The notes under the pieces were generated by a model. The model had not been told where the DNA came from. It saw only the letters and a list, made by a program, of their open reading frames with translations, and searched no databases. Shown in pieces: positions 26,181 to 34,902 of a stretch of DNA of 64,000 nt. Made by a program: the position numbers and the translations under genes. This DNA comes from Brevibacillus sp051967035 (GTDB lineage Bacteria; Bacillota; Bacilli; Brevibacillales; Brevibacillaceae), in contig NZ_JBQCKK010000006.1 of assembly GCF_051967035.1 (NCBI RefSeq), forward strand, positions 127,921 to 191,920, read 5' to 3'. Position 1 is the stretch's first letter; the number at the start of each line of letters is the position of its first letter.

Positions 26181-27125
26181 ATGAAGCTAACGCCGGTTAT
26201 TCCCTTTGAGCCGACGACGACGGATGAAATCGCCGATGATCCGGACTGGATTGCGCAAGTCAAATGGGATGGAATCAGACTGTTGACGTACTATGACGGC
26301 AGCTCTGTCAAGCTGTATAACCGAAAGACAAACGAGCGCACGCTACACTACCCCGAGATCGCCGCGATTTCCGATTACTGCCGGGCACGATCCGTTATTC
26401 TCGATGGCGAGGTCGTTGCGCTTGGAGCGGATGGCAAGCCGTCCTTTTACGAGGTCATGCGCCGAGACGGTCTGCGACGAATGGAAAAAGTCGCTGCCGT
26501 ACAGCGCCAGGTTCCCATTTTCTACATGATCTTTGACATCTTGTACGCAAACGGCGAGTGGGTCACGGCCTGCCCCCTGGCAGAACGACAACGCCTCTTG
26601 CAAAAGCTCGTCGCCCCGACCCCCACTGTGCAGCTCGTCGACAATTTTGGCAGCGGCCAAGAGCTGTTTCGGCTCATCCGGCAACAAGGGATGGAGGGCG
26701 TCATTGTAAAAGATTTGACAAGCACGTATGCCATTGCCGGAAAGGATCGACGCTGGCAAAAGAAAAAAAACTACCGGGATTTGATCGCGGTGGTGGGCGG
26801 AGTAACCATGCGGGACCAGACCGTCAATTCCCTGCTTCTCGGACTCTACGACGATCAAGGAGCGCTCTGGTATATCGGCCATGCCGGAACCGGAAAACTG
26901 ACACACCACGACTGGCAGAGCCTGACGGAAAAAATTCACCCGCTGATCCAGGCAGACATGCCTTTTTGCAACAAGCCGGAGCGCATCAGCGGCACCATCT
27001 GGCTACAACCTGTGCTTACAGCCAAAATCCAGTACGCAGAGTGGGCGGAGGGACACTCGTTGCGTCAGCCGAGCATTCAAGGCTTCGTCGATGTTCCCGC
27101 CCGGCAGTGTACGTTCGGGTCGTAG
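26181..27125 (+). CDS. ATP-dependent DNA ligase, LigD ligase-domain type (stand-alone)
   Basis: A 314-residue ligase made of an adenylation domain and an OB-fold domain. Motif I is VKWDGIR with the lysine that takes AMP, motif III LDGEVVAL, motif IV EGVIVKD, motif V WQKKKNYRD and the end motif LRQPSIQGF. GGGAGG precedes the ATG at 26181. It is the size of the ligase part of LigD and lacks the polymerase domain, which is encoded separately at 31681-32583. It should seal breaks bridged by Ku. The gene faces gerB, with 48 nt between stops. Confidence 0.93.
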   Translation: MKLTPVIPFEPTTTDEIADDPDWIAQVKWDGIRLLTYYDGSSVKLYNRKTNERTLHYPEIAAISDYCRARSVILDGEVVALGADGKPSFYEVMRRDGLRRMEKVAAVQRQVPIFYMIFDILYANGEWVTACPLAERQRLLQKLVAPTPTVQLVDNFGSGQELFRLIRQQGMEGVIVKDLTSTYAIAGKDRRWQKKKNYRDLIAVVGGVTMRDQTVNSLLLGLYDDQGALWYIGHAGTGKLTHHDWQSLTEKIHPLIQADMPFCNKPERISGTIWLQPVLTAKIQYAEWAEGHSLRQPSIQGFVDVPARQCTFGS

Positions 27126-27173
27126 AGCGTCCCCTATCCGGCGCACAGACGGGCGAACAGCCTACAGGGACGG

Positions 27174-28532
27174 CTACTGGCGAAATTTCCCCTGTTGCTT
27201 GGGCCGCCCCAGCCTTTGCTTGCCATGGTTGAGCGCCTGCATTTCTCCGTAACTGGTCAACAGCCCGATCACCAGAAAACAGACATAGGCGATCGCCGTC
27301 GCCATCCCTGACGCCGGAGATTTGTCTCGCAGCAGGGCGCCGATCAGGATGGTCAGGATACAGCCTGCCAGACTGATGACTCCCCCCCACACCATCAAGC
27401 GGTAAAAGCGGTGCAGCTTCGTGCCTTTCGGGATCAGGCCCTGGCCTGCTTCCCGTTTTTTTCGTCGGGCGGCGATCAACAGAAACAGGAGCAGCGGCAC
27501 CTGAAAAAGCAAGACGAGGAGCGGGAAGCTGTAGCTGATAAACTGGTCGATATCCGACACCTTGGAAAAGGCGAGCAGCGAAGTCACCACCAGGAAACAG
27601 CCGCTGGGCGCGTTAAACGTATTGTAGTGCAGCTGTCCGCCAAACGAACCTACCCCGACGAGAAAAGCCATGTACGCAAAGATCGCCTTCATGCTGAACG
27701 CAGGAAACCACAAGCTGAACAAAATCATTTCCACCCGGTCGAGAAAATCCGTCAAGTGAATTTGCTGAACGAGAATGTAAATCGGAAAATTGAGCCGCCC
27801 CGCAATGACGTAGCCCATCACCCCGAGCAGAATCAAGAGCGCAATCGTGGTCGTGAAGCATACAATCATGATTCCGTGCTTCATCGCCGCAAACAAGAGA
27901 CGCGATTCGCTGCTGGCGTGCAAAAAGGCGCCGAACAAAAGCACGTCTCCGTATACGCCAAGCGGCAGCAGGTTGCTTACCGCTATCCGCTCCAGACTCG
28001 TGCTGAGAATCGGCTCCAGTCGCTCGATGCTGTACTCGTTCATCAGCAAAAAGTACAGCAACAGATACATGATGAAGTAGGCGGGAAAATAGATTTCGTT
28101 GACCCTCGCCGCCACCTCTAGGCTCGTTTTGCCGTAGTACATCAACACAAGAACGAACACAAGCAGGATGATTTCCACCGGCGTCTGCGGGAGCAGGGAG
28201 ATGTGAAGAAAGTCGGCCGCTCCTTTTATATCGAGGGCGAGAATCACCCAGATGTAAAACAAAAGCAAACCATTGACGACTCCGCCGATCCATTTGCCGC
28301 AGATGATAAACATGATCTCAAACAGGTTTTTCCCCGGATAGGCGCGCACAAGCTCCGCCAATACATAGGCGACGAGCAAGGCATAGCAAGCCGGAACAAT
28401 CTGCGAGAACCACGCATCCATCTTGGCTACCTGCACCACCGAACGCAAAAAGCTGATCATCATCCCCGTCATCAGCAAACTGCCGACCAACCAGGCGATT
28501 TGCCGATGATTGACGACTTGCTTGTGTATCAT
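27174..28532 (-). CDS. GerB-type germinant receptor permease, C-terminally extended
   Basis: The B subunit of a GerA-type nutrient receptor belongs to the amino acid permease superfamily and sits in the spore inner membrane. Residues 1-365 form the usual ten-helix GerB core. The protein continues to 452 residues, with a basic loop (RRKKREAG) and two more hydrophobic segments near 378-400 and 408-430, ending in a Lys, Arg, Gln tail. Ordinary GerAB/GerBB proteins are about 365 residues, so the extension is unusual. GAGGAGGGA precedes the ATG. It is the last gene of the A-C-D-B operon. Confidence 0.92.
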   Translation of the reverse strand: MIHKQVVNHRQIAWLVGSLLMTGMMISFLRSVVQVAKMDAWFSQIVPACYALLVAYVLAELVRAYPGKNLFEIMFIICGKWIGGVVNGLLLFYIWVILALDIKGAADFLHISLLPQTPVEIILLVFVLVLMYYGKTSLEVAARVNEIYFPAYFIMYLLLYFLLMNEYSIERLEPILSTSLERIAVSNLLPLGVYGDVLLFGAFLHASSESRLLFAAMKHGIMIVCFTTTIALLILLGVMGYVIAGRLNFPIYILVQQIHLTDFLDRVEMILFSLWFPAFSMKAIFAYMAFLVGVGSFGGQLHYNTFNAPSGCFLVVTSLLAFSKVSDIDQFISYSFPLLVLLFQVPLLLFLLIAARRKKREAGQGLIPKGTKLHRFYRLMVWGGVISLAGCILTILIGALLRDKSPASGMATAIAYVCFLVIGLLTSYGEMQALNHGKQRLGRPKQQGKFRQ

Positions 28533-28544
28533 GCACTCCCTCCT

Positions 28545-28781
28545 CTACAGAATCTGATCGATCCACATTTTCACCCGCGGCGTGAGGATGTTCAAAAAAA
28601 AGCCGGTCGGCATCAAGTTGTCGTGCTGATATTGGATGGCGTACAATCCGATCGCCGACAGGACGTACATCGTATAGATGACGATTTGTTGCTTTCGCTC
28701 CATCTGGTTGCGCTTCCAGACAAAATGGAGAAAGGACGAAATCAGCATCAGTACAAACAAACATAGAAACAGTCTATTCAT
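28545..28781 (-). CDS. Germinant receptor D-subunit-like protein, two transmembrane helices (78 residues)
   Basis: The ATG at 28781 overlaps the end of gerC by 8 nt and AAAGGATGA lies upstream. The 78-residue product has two hydrophobic helices (about residues 2-20 and 28-45). Small two-helix D subunits encoded inside ger operons are known in Bacillus, where they modulate germination rate. The size, topology and position fit; sequence similarity to a specific D subunit is not claimed. Confidence 0.78.
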   Translation of the reverse strand: MNRLFLCLFVLMLISSFLHFVWKRNQMERKQQIVIYTMYVLSAIGLYAIQYQHDNLMPTGFFLNILTPRVKMWIDQIL

Positions 28782-29940
28782 TCTCGCTGTCATCCTTTGT
28801 GATGTTTTTCGTCGTTTGCCCGATATCTTCGACGACCACCTTGGAATGGATCGTGAAGGACAGGCGCGGCAGCTCTTCATTCCAGCGATCCCGATACGTT
28901 TCCCGCCACTCCCGAGGGAATTGTCTGGCTAAAATAATTCCCATGCCAATCGTGTCCGTCCGATACTTTTGCATCAGCAAAAGCGTATTCTTCACGCTGG
29001 TCTCGATCTCTTTTTTTAGCATGTCCTCGATCATGGCAATGTTTTTTCGATGCTCCAGATCAAGGCTCGTCATGTTCTCCACGACTACACTTGTCGCGTA
29101 CACCGTAATCTCGTAATGAACATGCCCCTTTTTCAGGACTGGCTTGAGATCGGCCTTCCCTTTGGAAAAGTACACGGTAAGTTTCCCTTTGTCTTTAAGC
29201 GAAAGCACGACCGAGAACGGCGTGAAATTCCGTTGAAACCAGCGAAGCCCTTTGATTGATTCGGCTTTGGATACGTGCACGAGCTTGTCACCGCGAAACA
29301 ACGCGATCCCCGTGAATTCCACTTCCTTTGATTTGCCCTTGGGATGCGAGTCGACGGGCACAAGGACGGGAAGAAATGCATCAACCCCGGGTGTCGTGAG
29401 CATCTGGGCGACATCCTTGAGCGACACGGAGATCGCCTCCATTTTGATCAGCTCGCGCATGGCCTCCCCGGAAAAGCGTTCGAACTGCGGCTGGGCATTC
29501 AACAGCTCGATCCCTTTGCCTTTCGTCATGACGAGATACGCGGTCAGCCGATTTTCGGGAAAACGGGCCACGATGTCCAATACATCGCTCATCCCCTCCT
29601 TGGCCAGCTGCTCGCCGATGACAATCATGCGATGGTGGGAATAGTACAGCTCGCGCGACATGCGCGACTGGATGATATTATTCGCTTCCCTGATGGTCTT
29701 GCCGACAGCTGAGTCGACGTAGTAGGCCTTGTCGCCGCTCGTTCCCCCTCCTCCGCCAGACGTGGACCCGAGACTGCTGACCAGCGGAACCTGCACAGAC
29801 AAGCGGTAATGACCATTCGGCTCCTTGTCCATCGCCAGCGCAATCACGATCGCCATATCGTTGACTTCGCGTCGATCCCAGCAGCCTGTCACAGCAAGCA
29901 TCCCGAAAAGCAACACGACGACCGGAATGAGACGTTTCAC
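28774..29940 (-). CDS. GerC-type germinant receptor lipoprotein
   Basis: A 388-residue Ger(x)C family lipoprotein with the signal peptide and lipobox AVTGC followed by WDRREVNDMAIV, the family hallmark. Conserved internal parts include YYSHHRMIVIGE and FTGIALFRGDKLV-like VEFTGIALFRGDK. It starts at GTG 29940, overlapping the gerA stop (GTGA), with GAGGAGGG upstream. As a diacylglyceryl-modified protein it depends on Lgt, encoded nearby at 32660. Confidence 0.94.
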   Translation of the reverse strand: MKRLIPVVVLLFGMLAVTGCWDRREVNDMAIVIALAMDKEPNGHYRLSVQVPLVSSLGSTSGGGGGTSGDKAYYVDSAVGKTIREANNIIQSRMSRELYYSHHRMIVIGEQLAKEGMSDVLDIVARFPENRLTAYLVMTKGKGIELLNAQPQFERFSGEAMRELIKMEAISVSLKDVAQMLTTPGVDAFLPVLVPVDSHPKGKSKEVEFTGIALFRGDKLVHVSKAESIKGLRWFQRNFTPFSVVLSLKDKGKLTVYFSKGKADLKPVLKKGHVHYEITVYATSVVVENMTSLDLEHRKNIAMIEDMLKKEIETSVKNTLLLMQKYRTDTIGMGIILARQFPREWRETYRDRWNEELPRLSFTIHSKVVVEDIGQTTKNITKDDSENE

Positions 29941-31541
29941 GCTTTGCCCTCCTCGTCTGATTTCCCGCGGCTCGTTGTCCCTGCCTGCCCTCCTCGTTGC
30001 TGCACCTGATTGGCAAAGGTTGCGTCCATTTTTCTGGCATTGCGGACACCGAGAAAGCTAGGCCGCTTTTCCATAAAGGACCACGGCACTCTCACCAGGA
30101 CATCCTTCAGATCGCCAACGGACATCGGCGCGAGCGGAGACAGGTACGGAACACCGAAAGAACGCAGGTTGGCCATATGTCCCAGGATGAGCAGCACCCC
30201 TACCAAAATCCCGTAAATGCCCAGGATCGAAGCGGCGATCATCAGCGGAAAGCGAAGCATCCGCAACGAAATCGCTGCATTGAAATGCGGAATCGTAAAC
30301 GAGGCGATCCCGGTGAGCGACACGACAATGACCATCGGCGCGGAGACGATCCCGGCTTGCACGGCCGCTTGACCCACGACGAGCGCCCCCAAAATACTGA
30401 CGGCCTGGCCGACCGTTTTGGGGAGGCGAATCCCCGCTTCACGCAGCGCCTCAAAGGAAATTTCCATAATGAGCGCCTCCACGATCGCGGGAAACGGAAT
30501 AGACTCGCGAGCGGCGGCAATGCTCAGAAGCAACGTAGTCGGCAGCATTTGCTGGTGATACGTCGTAATCGCCACGTACAAAGCAGGGGTAAGCAGCGCA
30601 ATAATCAAAAACAGATAGCGCAGCCATCGAAGCAACGTGGTCATTTGGAAGCGTTCGAAATAATCTTCGCTCGCCTGCATCATCATCCAAAAAGTGGCAG
30701 GTGCGATCAGGACCATCGGCGTTCCATCGACAAAAATAGCCACGCGCCCTTCCAAAATCGAAGCCGCCACCGTGTCCGGTCGCTCGGAATACATCAGTTG
30801 CGGAAACGGCGAATAGACGTTGTCCTGAATCAACTCTTCGATGTAGCCGCTCTCCAGAACGGCATCCATGTCGATATTGCTGATGCGCTGAGATACCTCT
30901 TCCACGACTTGCGCATCCGCAATGCCCTCCAAAAACGCGACCACGACATTGGTGTTGGTCTCTCGGCCCACAACCAGCGACTTCATTTTCAAGCGGGGCG
31001 TCCGCAATTTGCGCCTGAGCATCGACGTGTTCGTGCGGATATTTTCGATGAAGCCTTCCCGTGGCCCGCGCACCACGGCTTCTCCCTCCGGCTCGTTGAC
31101 CGAACGCTTCTCCGCCCCGCGAATGCCGAGCGTGAGCGCCTCGACATTACCATCAACCAAAATGCCCGTATCGCCGGACAAAACGGCCTGCAGGAGCTGC
31201 TTGTAATCGTTGACTCTCGCCATTTGCGAAACCGGCAGCAGCGCTTCTTCGATCACCCGGACGTCCTCGTCGCCGTCTTCCAGCACCATCAGTGCTTTCA
31301 ATGCCTGGTTCACTTCTTTTGTATCAATCAACCCGTCTACAAAAACCGCGGCTGCACGCACACTGTTTTTTTGTCTGAACTCGCGAATGACAAAATCCGA
31401 GCAATCCGAGAACAGCTTCTTCAGTACCTCTACGTTGTCATCCAAAGCCGGAAAAAGCGGAATTCCTTCCAGCTCAAGCAAGCTGCACGTCTCAATCGTC
31501 TCTAGCAATTCCTTTACCTTGCTTTTTTTCTTGAACTCCAT
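29937..31541 (-). CDS. GerA-type germinant receptor subunit A
   Basis: A 534-residue A subunit with an N-terminal soluble half containing the conserved VRGPREGFIENI, then about five to six membrane helices between residues 270 and 470, and a C-terminal cytosolic tail. The ATG at 31541 follows GGTGATGAG; the frame is open 38 codons further but that part overlaps the promoter. It heads the operon gerA-gerC-D-gerB. The tail ends GGQAGTTSRGKSDEEGKA. Confidence 0.94.
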   Translation of the reverse strand: MEFKKKSKVKELLETIETCSLLELEGIPLFPALDDNVEVLKKLFSDCSDFVIREFRQKNSVRAAAVFVDGLIDTKEVNQALKALMVLEDGDEDVRVIEEALLPVSQMARVNDYKQLLQAVLSGDTGILVDGNVEALTLGIRGAEKRSVNEPEGEAVVRGPREGFIENIRTNTSMLRRKLRTPRLKMKSLVVGRETNTNVVVAFLEGIADAQVVEEVSQRISNIDMDAVLESGYIEELIQDNVYSPFPQLMYSERPDTVAASILEGRVAIFVDGTPMVLIAPATFWMMMQASEDYFERFQMTTLLRWLRYLFLIIALLTPALYVAITTYHQQMLPTTLLLSIAAARESIPFPAIVEALIMEISFEALREAGIRLPKTVGQAVSILGALVVGQAAVQAGIVSAPMVIVVSLTGIASFTIPHFNAAISLRMLRFPLMIAASILGIYGILVGVLLILGHMANLRSFGVPYLSPLAPMSVGDLKDVLVRVPWSFMEKRPSFLGVRNARKMDATFANQVQQRGGQAGTTSRGKSDEEGKA

Positions 31542-31570
31542 CTCATCACCAGCCACTGGAAAGCTACCCG

Positions 31571-31621
31571 TATTATGGTTGATTTGCTGGAAAGATATGC
31601 AGGGCGCGCCTGGCCTGCATA
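31571..31621 (-). promoter_or_regulatory. Sigma-G promoter of the ger operon within a two-sided inverted repeat
   Basis: On the minus strand TGCATA (31596-31601), 18 nt and CATAATA (31571-31577) match the sigma-G consensus well. The -35 box is one arm of a perfect inverted repeat ATATGCAGG/CCTGCATAT (31595-31622 region). The other arm presents TGCATA at 31616-31621 on the plus strand, facing the polymerase gene, where 18 nt later GAAAGTA is only a weak -10. Confidence 0.72.
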
Positions 31622-31680
31622 TCCTTTTCGCGAACGGGAGAAAGTAGGAGCACATCTACCGCCCAAAGGAAGGTGCCATC

Positions 31681-32583
31681 GTGGCGAACGCAATCAACGC
31701 ATACGAGTTGACCGTCAATGGTCATGCGATCAGTATTACGAACCCGCACAAGCCGCTCTGGCCGGAAGCGAACGTGACCAAGCTGGACTATTTGCGCTAT
31801 CTGTTGATAGTGGCGCCCCATCTGCTCTCCTATGCCAAAAACCGGCTGTTGACCGTCATTCGCTACCCGCACGGCATCCACGACAAGCATTTCTATCAAA
31901 AAAACATTCCGGAATACGCCCCGTCCTGGATTCAGACGCACACCTGGGAAAATGTCCGCTATGTGCTGTGCAACGACGAAGCCACCCTCCTGTGGATGGC
32001 CAATCAGGCGGCGCTGGAGTGGCATGTTTCTTTTCATCTGGCGACCGACGAGACACCGACAGAGCTGGTGTTTGATCTCGACCCGTCCACAGAGGACTTC
32101 GCTGTCGTCATCGAGGCCGCGCTGCTCGTAAAAGAGCTTTTGGACGAGTTGAAGCTCCCCGCCTTCGTCAAGACGTCAGGGGCAAGTGGTCTGCAGGTGT
32201 ACGTTCCGATCGAGCTGCGCTATACGTTCGAGCAGACGAGGCAGGTCGGGCAGTTTATCGCTTCTTATCTGGTCAGCAAGCACCCGGCTTTTTTAACGAT
32301 CGAACGCATGGTGAAAAATCGCGGTGACAAGCTGTACATCGACTACTTGCAGCACTGGCGCGGCAAAACGCTTCCTGCTCCGTATTCGACGCGGGCGAAA
32401 AAAGGAGCAACGGTTTCCGCTCCCTTGTTATGGGAGGAAGTGCCGCAGTCGCATCCCAGCGCCTTCACCGTCCACACGCTTCCCCAACGCCTAAACGAGA
32501 AGGGCGATCTGTTCGCTGCCGTTTCCCGACCGACAACTAGAGCCTCCCTGGACCCCATCCTCGACTTTTTGCGCCGTCCATAA
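31681..32583 (+). CDS. LigD-type primase-polymerase domain protein (stand-alone)
   Basis: A 300-residue archaeo-eukaryotic primase-fold polymerase like the POL domain of LigD. It shows ITNPHKPLWPEANVTK, the metal-binding LVFDLDPS, the SGASGLQVYVP loop and the DKLYIDYLQH motif. The domain fills and edits ends during end joining, favouring ribonucleotides. It starts at GTG 31681 with AAGGAAGGTG upstream. It is divergent from gerA and 4.6 kb from the ligase, whereas B. subtilis has both in one protein. Confidence 0.93.
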   Translation: MANAINAYELTVNGHAISITNPHKPLWPEANVTKLDYLRYLLIVAPHLLSYAKNRLLTVIRYPHGIHDKHFYQKNIPEYAPSWIQTHTWENVRYVLCNDEATLLWMANQAALEWHVSFHLATDETPTELVFDLDPSTEDFAVVIEAALLVKELLDELKLPAFVKTSGASGLQVYVPIELRYTFEQTRQVGQFIASYLVSKHPAFLTIERMVKNRGDKLYIDYLQHWRGKTLPAPYSTRAKKGATVSAPLLWEEVPQSHPSAFTVHTLPQRLNEKGDLFAAVSRPTTRASLDPILDFLRRP

Positions 32584-32594
32584 GCAGGCTCTTA

Positions 32595-32625
32595 TTGGAA
32601 TCCCTCTGTCCAGGTATGCTATACT
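32595..32625 (+). promoter_or_regulatory. Extended -10 promoter of lgt
   Basis: TGCTATACT (32617-32625) is an extended -10 element; TTGGAA (32595-32600) is a partial -35 at 19 nt. It starts 35 nt before the lgt ATG. Confidence 0.55.
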
Positions 32626-32659
32626 GTGCAGAGACGTTTGAGGCAAGGAGGCATTTTTC

Positions 32660-33457
32660 ATGATTGATCCGATCGCACTTTCGCTCGGACCCCTGAACAT
32701 ACACTGGTACGGCATCATCATGGGGTTGGCCTTTTTTCTGGGGACTTACCTCGCGATGTACAATTCCAAACGTTCCGGCATTGATCCCGACCACGTTCTG
32801 AACATGGTTGTGTGGATTATTCCGGCAGCGATTGTGTGTGCCCGCTTGTATTATGTCGTGTTTGAATGGGCGCAGTACAAAGACAATCCAATCGACATCA
32901 TCAAGGTCTGGGAAGGCGGTCTGGCCATCCACGGCGGGCTGATCGGGGGGGCGCTCGCCGGAACGTACTACATACGCAAGCACAACCTGCCCTTCCTTCG
33001 CCTGGGTGATGTGCTCATGCCCAGTGTCATCCTGGGCCAAGCCATTGGCCGCTGGGGAAATTTCATTAACCAGGAAGCGCACGGCGGTGTAGCCTCTGCG
33101 GAATTCATGGCGAACTTCCCCGCCTTTATCCGCAATCAGATGTTTATCGGGGGACAGTATTACCATCCGACCTTTTTGTATGAATCGCTGTGGAACCTGC
33201 TCGTCTTCGGTATTCTGATGCTCATGCTCTATCGGTTGAAAAAATTCGACGGGCAAATTTTGTTCAGCTACATGATTCTGTATTCCATCGGCCGCTTCTT
33301 CATCGAAGGCATGCGCACAGACAGCCTGCTGATCGCCGACACGCTGCGGGTAGCCCAGCTCGTCAGCCTGTGCCTGATTGCCGCCGGCGTCATTCTGATG
33401 GTGATTCACGCGCGCAAAAGCAAGCAGTCCGGCCATTCGCACAATTCCATGGAATAG
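32660..33457 (+). CDS. lgt: Prolipoprotein diacylglyceryl transferase
   Basis: Lgt transfers diacylglycerol from phosphatidylglycerol to the lipobox cysteine of prolipoproteins in the membrane. The 265-residue protein has seven predicted helices and the Lgt signature GRWGNFINQEAHGG near residue 132, plus YGIMGLAFF-like IHWYGIIMGLAF near the N-terminus. CAAGGAGG precedes the ATG. In spore formers Lgt is needed for GerC-type receptor lipoproteins, and here it is encoded just beyond the ger operon. Confidence 0.97.
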   Translation: MIDPIALSLGPLNIHWYGIIMGLAFFLGTYLAMYNSKRSGIDPDHVLNMVVWIIPAAIVCARLYYVVFEWAQYKDNPIDIIKVWEGGLAIHGGLIGGALAGTYYIRKHNLPFLRLGDVLMPSVILGQAIGRWGNFINQEAHGGVASAEFMANFPAFIRNQMFIGGQYYHPTFLYESLWNLLVFGILMLMLYRLKKFDGQILFSYMILYSIGRFFIEGMRTDSLLIADTLRVAQLVSLCLIAAGVILMVIHARKSKQSGHSHNSME

Positions 33458-33477
33458 CAACCGGAACCATCCCGGGC

Positions 33478-33512
33478 AACCGCTCTCGCCGCTATGGCAG
33501 GGCGGTTTTTTT
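33478..33512 (+). terminator. Intrinsic terminator of lgt
   Basis: AACCGCTCT and AGGGCGGTT pair with one G-U and are followed by seven T. Confidence 0.85.
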
Positions 33513-33582
33513 GCTTCTTGCTCGTCTGAATGTCTTAATTGTCACAATGCGGGAAATAACTAGGAGACAGGAGGGATGTCAC

Positions 33583-33822
33583 ATGGATGACGGCATTTTG
33601 GAGGAATACCTGGATCGCCTGGTTCGCGTACATTTTGCACCCGATCGGATCGGAGCCGGCTTGCCAGCCTATGCAGAAGGCAAGCTGTTTGACTACAGCC
33701 CTCTTGGCATTCTGATCGAGGAAAAGGACGGCTCCCTCGACTACATTCCTTTTTCGGCTGTGCGGCTCGTGCAAATCAAGCCAAAAGCCAGCTTGTGGGA
33801 GCGCTTGACGGGGTCCGGCTAA
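33583..33822 (+). CDS. Small conserved-looking protein with a barrel-like pattern (79 residues)
   Basis: ATG at 33583 follows AGGAGGG. The 79-residue product alternates short strands (VRVHFA, GKLFDYSPLGILIEE, DYIPFSAVRLVQI), as in small Sm-like or SH3-like barrels. It has no signal peptide or membrane helix. No family was recognised. It sits alone between two terminators. The protein at 55777-56316 ends with a comparable strand pattern. Confidence 0.8.
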   Translation: MDDGILEEYLDRLVRVHFAPDRIGAGLPAYAEGKLFDYSPLGILIEEKDGSLDYIPFSAVRLVQIKPKASLWERLTGSG

Positions 33823-33834
33823 ATCCGGCCAAGC

Positions 33835-33879
33835 AAAAAGACACCTCGCTACGAAATTGGTCGTAGAAGGTGTCTTTTT
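33835..33879. terminator. Bidirectional terminator
   Basis: A long stem AAAAAGACACC/GGTGTCTTTTT with an inner CTACGA/TCGTAG lies between the convergent 79-residue gene and pit, with T runs in both directions. Confidence 0.9.
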
Positions 33880-33882
33880 GGA

Positions 33883-34902
33883 TTACAGGAAAACATCGAA
33901 AACAACGTAACAGGCCGCAGCCAACAGCGCGGTTACCGGCAACGTAATGATCCAGGTAACGACGATGCGTCCAGCCACTCCCCATTTGACTGCGTTCAGC
34001 TTTTGCGACGCGCCTACCCCTAAAATCGAAGAGGTGATGACGTGCGTCGTACTGACAGGCAGCTTCAAGGCTGTAAAGATGGTAATAATCAAGGCAGACG
34101 ACAGGTCGGCGGAAAAACCGCTGATGGGCTTGATTTTCATGATCTTGCCGCCCATGGTTTTGATGATGCGCCAGCCCCCGAAGGATGTCCCCAGTGCCAT
34201 GGCGACCGCCGCGGACAGCTTGACCCACAGCGGAATGGTAAACTCGCCAGGCTCCTGCACCAGGAATCCGCCAGAGAGCAACGCCAGCGTAATAACCCCC
34301 ATGGTTTTTTGGGCATCGTTGGCTCCGTGGCTGAAGGACTGCCAGGATGCGGACAAGACTTGCAGCATGCGGAAGTTGCGATTCGTTTTATGGTAATTCA
34401 TGTTGGCGACAATCGCGGAAACGATTTTGATGACGATAAAACCGATGACAAACGCAACGATAGGCGAAATAATGAGCGCTTTGACGATTTCAATAAAGCC
34501 TTCCATGTTGATCGAGCCGAACCCGGCAGCTCCTACAGCGGCACCTGCAACGCCTCCGATAATCGCGTGGGAGGAGGAGCTGGGAATACCGAACCACCAC
34601 GTAATCAAGTTCCACAAAATCGCCGCGGTCAAGGCGGCCAAAACGACAACCAGTCCATTTTCCAGCTTGAACGGGTCCGTGATTTTTCCCCCGATGGTCT
34701 TCGCTACGCCCGTATACGACAACGCGCCAATCAGGTTGAAGAGCGAGGCGATGACAATGGCTGTACGCGGGCTTAACGCCCGGGTCGATACAGAGGTCGC
34801 GATGGCATTGGCCGTGTCGTGAAAACCATTGATAAAGTCAAAGCTCAACGCCATGATGACGACAAGTACGAGAATAACCACCTCTGGCGACAGATCAGGC
34901 AT
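33883..34902 (-). CDS. pit: Inorganic phosphate transporter, PiT family
   Basis: A 339-residue Na+ or H+ coupled phosphate permease with about ten helices. The two inverted PiT repeats show FINGFHDTANAIAT near residue 25 and SFSHGANDAQKTMG near residue 190, plus LPVSTTHVITSS. Its start overlaps the upstream DUF47 gene by 8 nt. The pair DUF47-pit is a well-known operon in which the PhoU-like protein modulates the transporter. Confidence 0.95.
   Translation of the reverse strand: MPDLSPEVVILVLVVIMALSFDFINGFHDTANAIATSVSTRALSPRTAIVIASLFNLIGALSYTGVAKTIGGKITDPFKLENGLVVVLAALTAAILWNLITWWFGIPSSSSHAIIGGVAGAAVGAAGFGSINMEGFIEIVKALIISPIVAFVIGFIVIKIVSAIVANMNYHKTNRNFRMLQVLSASWQSFSHGANDAQKTMGVITLALLSGGFLVQEPGEFTIPLWVKLSAAVAMALGTSFGGWRIIKTMGGKIMKIKPISGFSADLSSALIITIFTALKLPVSTTHVITSSILGVGASQKLNAVKWGVAGRIVVTWIITLPVTALLAAACYVVFDVFL

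Noticed and set aside
29997..31505. 502-codon plus-strand frame opposite gerA
   Set aside because: Antisense shadow; composition is Arg/His/Asn-rich and unlike any protein, with no start signals.
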